NCBI RefSeq assembly: GCF_015840715.1
Contig: NZ_CP060397.1
Location: 744,001-808,000 of the forward strand
Origin: Synechococcus sp. CBW1004
GTDB taxonomy: Bacteria > Cyanobacteriota > Cyanobacteriia > PCC-6307 > Cyanobiaceae
Reading direction: 5' to 3'
Length of the DNA stretch: 64,000 bases
In this document: positions 26,777 to 34,301 of the stretch, in pieces
Numbering within the stretch: position 1 is the stretch's first letter
Layout: every line of letters begins with the position of its first letter
Program-made: the position numbers and the translations under genes
Notes under the pieces: generated by a model
Seen by the model: the letters and a program-made list of their open reading frames with translations, nothing else
Told to the model about the DNA's origin: nothing
The model's database searches: none

Positions 26777-28615
26777 ATGTATTATCTGCTACCGAAAGCT
26801 CCCTTGTCGGCGGTCGAGTGCGGGGCGGATTGTTTCATCCTCTGTGTCAGCAGGGGGATTGGTTCTACGTCCGACCATTCCAATTTGTTGCACCTGCATA
26901 ATGCCGCCATCCATTGCCTGAACCCGGTGCTGGCCCTCCTCCCCCTAATGGCCCAGCTGGTGGCACCGCCGCTTCAGAACAGTCCGGTGCGCCTGCCGGG
27001 ACCCGATGCGGGGGAGCGGCGGCCGGCATCCCAGCCGACGCCACCGCCGCTCGACGTCGAGGTTGCCCCGCCTCCCGCAGAGCCTGTGGAACCTCCGGCT
27101 GCTGAGCCGGGAGTGACGCGGCAAGGACTGCCTCAGGTCAGGGGGCTGACGGTCTATTCGCCTGAAATCCTCATCAGCATTCTGGAGAGATGTCGCACCA
27201 TCGCCGATCCGGCTGAGCGTCTCAACGCTTGCGCCGCTGCTCTCAAGGCACGCCTTGAGGCTGATGGTTATCTCAACACGCGTGTCTACACCAGTTCAAC
27301 ACCAGCACCAGGGGTGCTGGATGTCGTGGAGGGACGCATCGTCGAGCTGCGGGTGGAGGGGCCCGATACTTGGCTGAACCGACGGGTGAGTCGGTTGCTC
27401 TCCCCCCTGCGTGGCAGTGTGCTGCGCGTTTCCAAGGTCGAACGCGATCTGCAGCTGCTTCGCCGCAGACCCGAGCTCGCCGAGGTGCGCGGTAACCTGA
27501 CGCGTCTCGGCAGTGACCCCAGTCAGGCGGTGCTCCGGGTGCGGGTGAGTCCGGGAGTCCCGGACTGGAACGGCGAACTGTCGGCCCGCAATGACGGCAG
27601 CAACGGCTCCGGTGAGTTCCGCGGTGTCGCCAGCCTGGCCCGTCAGAGTGTGCTCAGGCGTGGTGACACCCTGCTTCTATACGGGGAGGCGAACGCCAGT
27701 GATAACGCCGATTTCGGTGCGCTGATCAGCTCGCTCAGCTATTCCTTTCCCTTCACGGATACCGTCTCACTCACGGGAGCCTTCGGCTACAGCCGCCGCA
27801 ATCTGGTGGAGCTGCCATCACCGAGCGACGGCTTCTCCACCAGCCAGTACCAGGGCCTCGGCCAGCTGGAATGGGTCTTCCGTGAAACACTGCGGGATCG
27901 CTGGAGCGTGTTCGCCGCCTACAGCGGCAACCGCAGCAACACCTATTTAAACGACCGCGCCCTGCCGGACATCCTGCCGGAGGTCACCCGTGCACCCTCC
28001 AGCGGTTACCTGCGGTTCGGCTTGTCGGCCAGCAGCATAGCCAACAGGGCCGGTTGGAGTGGCAACGTCTACCTGCTGCAGGGGGTCTCAGCTGCCACTC
28101 CTGAGAACCAGCGCAGGGAGCTGGCCCAGGTTGGGATTGATCCTGGCCAGTCCACCGCAATGGGGGGCATTCTGTCGGTGGGCTGGGCGTTCGCTCCGCG
28201 TTGGCAGTTGAATGTGCGTGGTGCAGGTCAGGTGGCCTTCCGTCAGCTCACTTCTCCGATGCAGTTCAGCATCGGTTCCGATGTCGGTCTGCGCGGTCTG
28301 CCCGGCCAGCTCGTCAGTGGAGACAATGGTTGGTTGGGCACGGCGGAGGTTGTTCACTCCTTCTGGCAGAAGGGTGCGAATGTTCTGCAGGTCGTGCCGT
28401 TCTTCGGGGCCGGTGGCATCAGCACCTCCTTTCCTGATCTCACCATCACGGACACCGTGGGCTCAGGCGGTGTTCTGGTCCGTTGGCTCTCCGGCAATCA
28501 CTGGTCCCTGGAACTGGGCTGGGTGGAGCAGTTCGAGGTGAACAACAACCTCGGCGTCTGGCAGGATTGGCTCCTGGGCAGTGGCCTGTACGGAAAGGTT
28601 CAATATCGGTTCTGA
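26777..28615 (+). CDS. FhaC/ShlB-family TPS outer-membrane transporter
   Basis: This is the TpsB partner that exports the giant exoprotein across the outer membrane. A Pro-rich linker lies at about residues 65-115. POTRA-like domains follow at about 117-260, including ALKARLEADGYLNTRVY and LDVVEGRIVELRVEG. A 16-stranded beta-barrel extends to the C-terminal phenylalanine (GLYGKVQYRF), the classical outer-membrane ending. The conserved strand-6 loop motif appears as GLRGLPGQ. The ORF begins with ATG at 26777, but the first 50 residues do not resemble a signal peptide. GTG at 26927 would give a short hydrophobic leader (LALLPLMAQLVAPP), and ATG at 26948 is a third choice. No clear ribosome-binding site settles it. 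It is divergent from the exoprotein gene. Confidence 0.9.
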   Translation: MYYLLPKAPLSAVECGADCFILCVSRGIGSTSDHSNLLHLHNAAIHCLNPVLALLPLMAQLVAPPLQNSPVRLPGPDAGERRPASQPTPPPLDVEVAPPPAEPVEPPAAEPGVTRQGLPQVRGLTVYSPEILISILERCRTIADPAERLNACAAALKARLEADGYLNTRVYTSSTPAPGVLDVVEGRIVELRVEGPDTWLNRRVSRLLSPLRGSVLRVSKVERDLQLLRRRPELAEVRGNLTRLGSDPSQAVLRVRVSPGVPDWNGELSARNDGSNGSGEFRGVASLARQSVLRRGDTLLLYGEANASDNADFGALISSLSYSFPFTDTVSLTGAFGYSRRNLVELPSPSDGFSTSQYQGLGQLEWVFRETLRDRWSVFAAYSGNRSNTYLNDRALPDILPEVTRAPSSGYLRFGLSASSIANRAGWSGNVYLLQGVSAATPENQRRELAQVGIDPGQSTAMGGILSVGWAFAPRWQLNVRGAGQVAFRQLTSPMQFSIGSDVGLRGLPGQLVSGDNGWLGTAEVVHSFWQKGANVLQVVPFFGAGGISTSFPDLTITDTVGSGGVLVRWLSGNHWSLELGWVEQFEVNNNLGVWQDWLLGSGLYGKVQYRF

Positions 28616-28732
28616 CTTTCTGCCTGTTGCCGGAGCCTCAAACCGCGTGGCTGCCTCGCACCGGAGACTCGGTGGGGTTCAGGCGAGGGCGTTGCAGATA
28701 GCCATCTCCCTCTGATTGGGCCGGGCACTGCC

Positions 28733-29329
28733 TCAGGCGCTGGCCGTCTGCAACCGCTGCAGCTCGGCGAACACCTCGTTGGCATGGCCTGCTGGGCGCA
28801 CGGCCGTCCAGGCGGCCCGCAGCACGCCGTCCGGATCGATCAGGAAGGTGTGGCGCTGCGAGAAGGGCGCCAGCCAGGAGCCGTAGCGGCGGCTCACCTC
28901 ACCGCCGGGATCGGAGAGCAGCGGATAGGCCAGCCCCTCGCTGTTGCAGAAGGCCGCATGGTCCTCGGGGCCGTCGGCGCTGATGCCCACCACCGCTGCT
29001 CCGGCGTTCTGGTAGTCGGCCAGGGCACGCTGGAAGCCGCGCGCCTCGAGCGTGCAGCCACTGGTGAAGTCGCGCGGATAGAAGTACAGCGCCAGCCACT
29101 GTCCGCGGAAGTCCTCCAGGGACAGGTGGGTGGGACTTGGCTCGGCCGGGCTGTCGGAGCGCCTCCCGATCGCGGCAGCGGGCGCCACGCCATCAAGGCT
29201 GAAGTCAGGGGCGGCGGCATCGAGAGCCGGCAGGGTGCCCCCGATGGCCAGGGCGCGGCCTGGACGGAGCGTCAGGGCGCCCAGGCCGAACGCGAAGGCG
29301 GACAGCAGCTGGCGACGGCTGAGGGACAC
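28733..29329 (-). CDS. Peroxiredoxin of the PrxQ/BCP type with Tat-like signal
   Basis: This thiol peroxidase reduces hydrogen and organic peroxides. The 198-residue protein begins with SRRQLLS and a hydrophobic stretch, so it should reach the thylakoid lumen or periplasm. The peroxidatic cysteine is C92 in FYPRDFTSGCTLEA. In most PrxQ proteins a resolving cysteine lies five residues later; here that residue is arginine (R97). C128 (AAFCNSEGL) could resolve the sulphenic acid, or the enzyme may be 1-Cys. The downstream TFLIDPDGVLRAAW block is intact. It converges on the transporter gene across 117 bases and lies downstream of rpmB on the same strand. Confidence 0.9.
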   Translation of the reverse strand: MSLSRRQLLSAFAFGLGALTLRPGRALAIGGTLPALDAAAPDFSLDGVAPAAAIGRRSDSPAEPSPTHLSLEDFRGQWLALYFYPRDFTSGCTLEARGFQRALADYQNAGAAVVGISADGPEDHAAFCNSEGLAYPLLSDPGGEVSRRYGSWLAPFSQRHTFLIDPDGVLRAAWTAVRPAGHANEVFAELQRLQTASA

Positions 29330-29502
29330 GGGGCGGAACGGCGACAGACGGCGGCAAGCCTGGCGCGGTCTGGGCGCCCATGTGGTTCACAGACTGATCG
29401 CCGCCCGGGACCGGGGAGCACTCCGGCGATCACGGGCGGGGATGGCGGATCAGTCCCGGGCGCAGGTGAGCGGGAACTGACGGCGGATGCCGATTGCCCT
29501 CT

Positions 29503-29739
29503 TCAGATGCGGCTCAGATCGACACCGAGCTCACGGGCGTAGGCGCCGAGGCCCTTCTTCTGGATGGTGCGCAGAGCCTTGGTGGAGACGCGCAGGCGGA
29601 CGAATCGGTTGCCCTCGGCCCACCACAGACGGCGCTCCTGCAGATTCACCTGCTGCAGTTTCTTGGTGCGCACGTGTGAGTGGCTGACGGCCATGCCGTT
29701 GTTGGCGCGCTTGCCGGTGAGCTGGCAGACCCGGGACAT
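29503..29739 (-). CDS. rpmB: 50S ribosomal protein L28
   Basis: The 78-residue L28, a structural protein of the large ribosomal subunit, is recognisable from [15 protein letters not shown], then SHVRTKK and [16 protein letters not shown]. The length is typical for cyanobacteria. The ATG is at 29739. Downstream on the same strand lies the peroxiredoxin, 173 bases away. Upstream is a 229-base non-coding stretch shared with the end of the ABC transporter operon. It contains TTTGGTCTGGAA twice, 18 bases apart (29788-29799 and 29806-29817), in what should be the rpmB promoter or leader. Confidence 0.97.
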   Translation of the reverse strand: MSRVCQLTGKRANNGMAVSHSHVRTKKLQQVNLQERRLWWAEGNRFVRLRVSTKALRTIQKKGLGAYARELGVDLSRI

Positions 29740-29787
29740 GACGGATGCGGTGCGAAGGGCAGAGGTGAAGACGTGTGCGGGTCAGGG

Positions 29788-29817
29788 TTTGGTCTGGAAA
29801 CAGGATTTGGTCTGGAA
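29788..29817. repeat. Short direct repeat upstream of rpmB
   Basis: TTTGGTCTGGAA occurs at 29788-29799 and again at 29806-29817, a period of 18 bases, in the 229-base gap between the ABC operon and rpmB. It could be a tandem regulator site or a relic of slippage. No function can be assigned. The rest of the gap shows an 8-bp GC-rich inverted repeat (29952-29959 / 29973-29980) at the end of the ABC operon and nothing else clear. Confidence 0.4.
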
Positions 29818-29968
29818 CAGCCTTCGCCTGGAAATGACCCACAGGCAACAAACTTACCAAACCACTGTTCAGGCCTGAGTTGAGGCTCCTGCTGTTGCAG
29901 CGGACGCTCCTGGCGATTGGAACGCTCACGACGCTCAGCCGCCCCGTTCCTGCCGGCGGCCCCGGCTC

Positions 29969-31000
29969 TCAGCCGCCGGCCTGAACGGCGTCGAGGCGTT
30001 CGCCGCCTGCGGCATCGAACCACAGTTCATCGTCCAGGTTCCAGCCCACCTGAAGCCCCTCGCCCAGTTCAATCTGGGCACCGAGCAGCATGCGCAGCTC
30101 GCCTCGGGGCGTCTCCAGCCAGAGCAGCTGCTGCGATCCCCACCATTCGCGCCGCTGCAGCCGCGCCGGCAGGCCGCCCTCGTTCACCGGCCGCAGATGC
30201 TCCGGCCGCAGCCCCAGCTGCCGGCCCCCCTCCGGCGGCAGCAGGTTGATCGCCGGCCGCCCCAGGAAGCCGGCCACGAAGCGATTGGCGGGCTTCGCAT
30301 AGAGCTCGCGGGCGGTGCCGAGCTGCTGCAGGCGGCCATCGCGCAGCAGGGCGATGCGGTCGGCCATCCCCATCGCCTCCTGCTGGTCGTGGGTGACGTA
30401 GATCACCGGCGGTTCGCCGCCGCAGAGCAGCCGCCGCAGCTCCGGGCGCAGCTCCTCGCGCAGCTGGGCGTCGAGGTTGCTCATCGGTTCATCGAGCAGC
30501 ACCAGGCGGGGCTGGCGCAGCAGGGCCCGGGCCAGGGCCACCCGCTGGCGCTGGCCGCCCGAGAGCTGGGCGGGGCGGCGCTGCTGCAGGTCGCTCAGCT
30601 GCAGCAGCTCCAGCACGGATGCGATCCGCTGTTCCCGTTCCCGCAGCGGCACGCCCCGGATGCGCAGGCCGAGGCTGAGGTTGCCGTGCACGCTCAGGTG
30701 GGGATACAGGGCGTAGCTCTGAAACACCATCGCCACCTGCCGCTGTCCGCCCGGCTGGTCGGTGATGTCCTGGCCGCCGAGCAGGATGCGACCGCTGCTC
30801 ACCGGATCGAGACCCGCCAGCAGGCGCAGGGTGGTGGTCTTGCCGCAGCCGCTCGGCCCGAGCAGCGCCAGGCATTCACCGGCCCCTACCGACAGGCTGA
30901 GCGCATCGAGCAGGCAGCGTTCCCCCAGCCGCCGGCTCACGGCGTCGAGCCGCAGTCCTGGCCGCTCCTGTGCTGCATCCATTGTCGGCAGTGGGTTCAT
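29969..31000 (-). CDS. ABC transporter ATP-binding subunit, MalK/UgpC/GgtA-like
   Basis: The 343-residue ATPase powers the adjoining permeases. Walker A is GPSGCGKTT (about residues 49-57), the Q-loop is MVFQSYALYPHL, the signature is LSGGQRQRVALARAL, Walker B is LVLLDEPMSNLD, and the switch histidine is in VTHDQQEA. A C-terminal regulatory domain (NLLPPEGGRQLGLRPEHL) of the MalK type follows, as in importers for sugars, glycerol phosphate and glucosylglycerol. The ATG overlaps the stop of the upstream permease by four bases. It is the last gene of a four-gene operon running from 34099 to 29969. Confidence 0.93.
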   Translation of the reverse strand: MNPLPTMDAAQERPGLRLDAVSRRLGERCLLDALSLSVGAGECLALLGPSGCGKTTTLRLLAGLDPVSSGRILLGGQDITDQPGGQRQVAMVFQSYALYPHLSVHGNLSLGLRIRGVPLREREQRIASVLELLQLSDLQQRRPAQLSGGQRQRVALARALLRQPRLVLLDEPMSNLDAQLREELRPELRRLLCGGEPPVIYVTHDQQEAMGMADRIALLRDGRLQQLGTARELYAKPANRFVAGFLGRPAINLLPPEGGRQLGLRPEHLRPVNEGGLPARLQRREWWGSQQLLWLETPRGELRMLLGAQIELGEGLQVGWNLDDELWFDAAGGERLDAVQAGG

Positions 31001-31797
31001 CCCTTGATCGCTCCCTGGGTGAGCCCGCTCACGATGGCGCGCTGGAACAGCAGCACCAGCAGCAGCAGCGGCAGGCTGCCGAGCACGGTGGCCGCCGCAA
31101 ACGCCCCGTAGGGCACCGTGAACAGCGACGAGCCGGCGATGCGGGCGATCGCCGGGGGCAGGGTCAGCAGTTCGGGGCGACTGATCCAGGTGAGGGCGAT
31201 CGGATATTCATTCCAGCTGCCCAGGAACACCAGGATGGCGGTACTGCCCATCGCCGGTGCGAGCAGAGGCAGCAGCACGTGCCGCAGCCGTGCCATCAGA
31301 TTGAGCCCCTCGAGCCGTGCCGCATCCTCCAGCTCCGGAGGCAGATCGGCGAAGGCGGCTCGCAGGAGCAGCACCGCCAGCGGCAGCGACAGGCCCGTGT
31401 AGGGCAGGCACAATGCCAGAAGCTGATTGCCGAAGCCCAGGGCGCGGGCCAGCTGCAGCAGGGCCAGGAACAGCAGCACGGTCGGGAAGATCGCGGCCGC
31501 CAGCAGGGCCAGGGTCGCGAGCCAGCGCAGGCCACCGCGCAGACGCTGCAGGGCGTAGGCGCAGGGCACCGCCAGCGTCAGGGTGAGCGCCGTGGTGCCG
31601 GCCCCCACGATCGTGCTGTTCAGCAGGTAGCGCCAGATGGGTGGATCAGCCTGCAGGAGCTGGCGGTAGTTCTCCAGGGTCCAGAACGCCCCTGGTGCCA
31701 CGGCACCGGGATCGACCAGGGCCTCGGGGGTGACGAGCGAGCTGTAGAGCTGCCACACCAGTGGTGCCATGGTCCAGGCCAGCAGCAGGGCTCTCAT
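30997..31797 (-). CDS. Sugar/osmolyte ABC transporter permease, MalG/GgtD-like
   Basis: The 266-residue inner-membrane permease has about six helices. The cytoplasmic EAA-like loop reads LEDAARLEGLNLMARLRHVLLPLLAP and docks with the ATPase. The N-terminus MRALLLAWTMAPLVWQLYSSLVTPE is typical of the MalG class. I chose the ATG at 31797 because it overlaps the preceding permease stop by four bases. An upstream GTG/ATG would extend it by 13 polar residues into the neighbour. The substrate cannot be read from this subunit. Confidence 0.9.
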   Translation of the reverse strand: MRALLLAWTMAPLVWQLYSSLVTPEALVDPGAVAPGAFWTLENYRQLLQADPPIWRYLLNSTIVGAGTTALTLTLAVPCAYALQRLRGGLRWLATLALLAAAIFPTVLLFLALLQLARALGFGNQLLALCLPYTGLSLPLAVLLLRAAFADLPPELEDAARLEGLNLMARLRHVLLPLLAPAMGSTAILVFLGSWNEYPIALTWISRPELLTLPPAIARIAGSSLFTVPYGAFAAATVLGSLPLLLLVLLFQRAIVSGLTQGAIKG

Positions 31798-32753
31798 CGC
31801 CCGGCCTCCATCAGTCGGCTCAGGCTCAGGCGCCACAGCAGCCAGCCCGCCAGGGTGAGCGCACTGAGCAGCAGGAAGGTGGCCAGCACCAGGGTGGCGC
31901 TGTAGCCGAAATCGAGGAAGCGCATCGCCTGCAGATAGGCATAGAGCGCCAGGCTCTCGGTGCTGCCGGCGGGGCCGCCGCGGCTGAGAACCTGCACCAG
32001 ATCAAACAGGCCCAGGGCCTGTGCCAGTCGGAACAGGAGCGCCAGGGCCATCCAGGGTGTGAGCAGGGGCAGGGTCAGCCGCCGCAGGATCTGAAGGTTG
32101 CTGGCGCCCTCCAGCCGCAGGCTCTCCTCCAGCTCGGGCGGGATCGACTGAAGGCCGGCCAGCAGAAGCAATGCCACGAAGGGCGTGGTCTTCCAGACAT
32201 CGGCCAGCACCACGAACAGCCAGGTGGTGCTGGGCGTGGTGAGGAAGCCGTAGGGGGGCAGCCCGAGGGCCTGGATCACGGTGTTGAGCGGGCCGTAGGG
32301 ATCGTTGAAGATCCAGCGCCAGCCCAGGGCAAGCACGGTGCCCGGGAGGGCCCAGGGCAGCAGCACCGCTGCGCGGAGTGCGCCGCGCCCGCGACCGGGG
32401 CGGTGCAGCAGCAGGGCGATCGCCAGGCCGAGGGCCAGCTCCAGCGCCATCGAGACGGCGGCGAAGCGCAGCGTGAAGGCGGCGTCATTCCAGAAGCGGG
32501 CATCGCCGAGCAGGCGGCGCCAGTTGGCGCCGCCGTTGGGGATCGCCTGAAGGCCGGTGAGCACCGAGCTCGCCTGGCCGCTGAGCCAGCTCACCTGCAG
32601 CAGCGGCCACAGGTAGACCGCCGCGAGCAGCAGCAGTGCCGGCAGCATCAGCAGCGCCAGAGCCAGAGGCCCCTGCGTAAGCCGCGCTCCCCGGACGGGT
32701 TCCGGCATGCCGGCTGCCTGGGAGAGCGTGGATCGGGAGGTCGGCCGGTTCAT
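31794..32753 (-). CDS. Sugar/osmolyte ABC transporter permease, MalF/GgtC-like
   Basis: The 319-residue integral membrane protein has a cytoplasmic N-terminus of about 30 residues and then six or so helices. The EAA-loop sequence LEESLRLEGASNLQILRRLTLPLL identifies it as a type I importer permease. The MalF-like motifs PWALPGTVLALGWRWIFND and LADVWKTTPFVALLLLAGLQSIP are both present. The ATG overlaps the substrate-binding-protein stop by four bases, and its own stop overlaps the next permease start. These overlaps imply balanced production of the subunits. Confidence 0.92.
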   Translation of the reverse strand: MNRPTSRSTLSQAAGMPEPVRGARLTQGPLALALLMLPALLLLAAVYLWPLLQVSWLSGQASSVLTGLQAIPNGGANWRRLLGDARFWNDAAFTLRFAAVSMALELALGLAIALLLHRPGRGRGALRAAVLLPWALPGTVLALGWRWIFNDPYGPLNTVIQALGLPPYGFLTTPSTTWLFVVLADVWKTTPFVALLLLAGLQSIPPELEESLRLEGASNLQILRRLTLPLLTPWMALALLFRLAQALGLFDLVQVLSRGGPAGSTESLALYAYLQAMRFLDFGYSATLVLATFLLLSALTLAGWLLWRLSLSRLMEAGR

Positions 32754-34099
32754 GGAGCCTCCCCCGCGGCCGAGGCCAGCAGGACTTCGCTCTGGCCCTG
32801 GGCCGTCGCCATGGCCGTGGCGGCGGGACGCGGATCGGTGAGCATGCCGTTCACCTGGCGTTGCAGCAGATCACTGAGCTGGGCATAGAGGGGCGTCAGC
32901 GGCCGTACCAGCGGCCCCTGCTCCAGGGCCTGGCGCTGCACGTCCAGCAGCGGATGGCGGCGCTGCAGGTCGGGATCGTCATAGAGAGCGGCCCAGGTGG
33001 GGGCGTAGCCCTGATCGAGCACCAGCGCCTTCTGGGTTTCGGGGCCGGTGAACCAGCGGATCACCTCGGCGGCCTGCTGCGGATGGGCGCTGCCCTTAAG
33101 CAGCGACAGGCCCCAGGTTCCGAGCGTGCCGCCGCTGCGCTCGCCCGGGGCGCTGATCACCGGACTGACACCGACCTTGCCGACCACCGGACCGCCCCCC
33201 TTCTCGATCTCGCGCCAGGCGTAGGGCCAGTTGCGCAGGAAGGCGGCATCACCGGCGGCGAACAGCTGCAGCGCTTCGTTCTCCGCGAAGTTGGCCACCG
33301 CGGCGGGGCTGACGCCGGTGCGCACCAGCGAGTCCAGCCAGGCGGCGGCCCGCACGGCCCCGGCGCCATCGAGTTCGGTGTGCCCGCCCGCGCGCCCCTC
33401 GCCCGGCTGCCACCAGCGGCCGCCGAAGGCGTGGATGGCTTCGAGCATCACGCAGCTCAGGCCCTCGTACTGGCGCCCCTGCCAGACGTAGCCCCAGCGC
33501 ACCTTGCCCTCCTGCTGCAGCCGTCGCGCGATCCGCTCGAGCTCCTCGGTGGTGCGGGGCGGCTGATCCATCAGATCGGTGCGCCAGTAGAGCAGCCCCG
33601 TGTCGCCGGTGAGCGGCATGCGCCACAGATGGCCGCCGAAGCCGTTGCCGAGCCGCGCTCCTGGCACCATCGCGTCAAGCGCGTCGTCGCCCAGCAGATC
33701 CTCCAGGGGCGTCAGCCAGCCGGCGGCCACGTAGCGGGCTGTCCAGCTGACATCCATCAGCAGCAGGTCGTAGGGGGTGGAGCCCAGCAGCAGGCTGCCG
33801 ATCGCCAGATCAGACATCGCCTCGGTGTCGAGCGGCCCGCGCGCCACCTCGATGCGCAGATCGCGGTGCTCGTGGTTGAAGGCCGCCACCAGCGGCGCCG
33901 TGGCATCGACGAACGGTGAGGGCATCAGCACCCGCACCGTTATGGGGGGAGCCTGCGGCGGGGCGCGCAGGGCCGAGGGAAGCAGGGCACCCGGCAGGAA
34001 GGCCAGGGCCAGGCTGAGCAGCACACCCAGCAGAACGGCCAAGGGCGGTGTGCCCAGACGCAGACCCCTCGTCGCGGAGCCCGGGTGCGGTCTCAACAT
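32750..34099 (-). CDS. ABC transporter substrate-binding protein, GgtB/MalE-like
   Basis: The 449-residue extracytoplasmic solute-binding protein for carbohydrates begins with a short basic start, a hydrophobic segment at about 18-42 and a Pro-rich linker. No lipobox cysteine is visible, so it is either membrane-tethered by that helix or released after cleavage. The family fold shows in MPSPFVDATAPLVAAFNHEH, YDLLLMDVSWTARYVAAGWL and MPLTGDTGLLYWRTDLM. It heads a four-gene operon in which every junction overlaps by four bases. Glucosylglycerol or a related compatible solute (sucrose, trehalose) is the likeliest cargo, by analogy with GgtABCD of Synechocystis. Confidence 0.85.
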   Translation of the reverse strand: MLRPHPGSATRGLRLGTPPLAVLLGVLLSLALAFLPGALLPSALRAPPQAPPITVRVLMPSPFVDATAPLVAAFNHEHRDLRIEVARGPLDTEAMSDLAIGSLLLGSTPYDLLLMDVSWTARYVAAGWLTPLEDLLGDDALDAMVPGARLGNGFGGHLWRMPLTGDTGLLYWRTDLMDQPPRTTEELERIARRLQQEGKVRWGYVWQGRQYEGLSCVMLEAIHAFGGRWWQPGEGRAGGHTELDGAGAVRAAAWLDSLVRTGVSPAAVANFAENEALQLFAAGDAAFLRNWPYAWREIEKGGGPVVGKVGVSPVISAPGERSGGTLGTWGLSLLKGSAHPQQAAEVIRWFTGPETQKALVLDQGYAPTWAALYDDPDLQRRHPLLDVQRQALEQGPLVRPLTPLYAQLSDLLQRQVNGMLTDPRPAATAMATAQGQSEVLLASAAGEAP

Positions 34100-34301
34100 G
34101 CGGTGAACCAGAGACCGTCAGACCGTGGGGCCAGGTGCAGGCGGGCGGAGGGAACCGGGCTGATCGTGCGGGCGTCGAGGGCGACCATCGATGGGGTGCC
34201 GCGCGGACACTGATCCTAGGAACCCCGGCTCCCGACGGCAATCACCTCAGGCCCGGGGCTTCACGGAGCCCATACAGGCCCGACGCGATTGCTCAGCAGG
34301 T

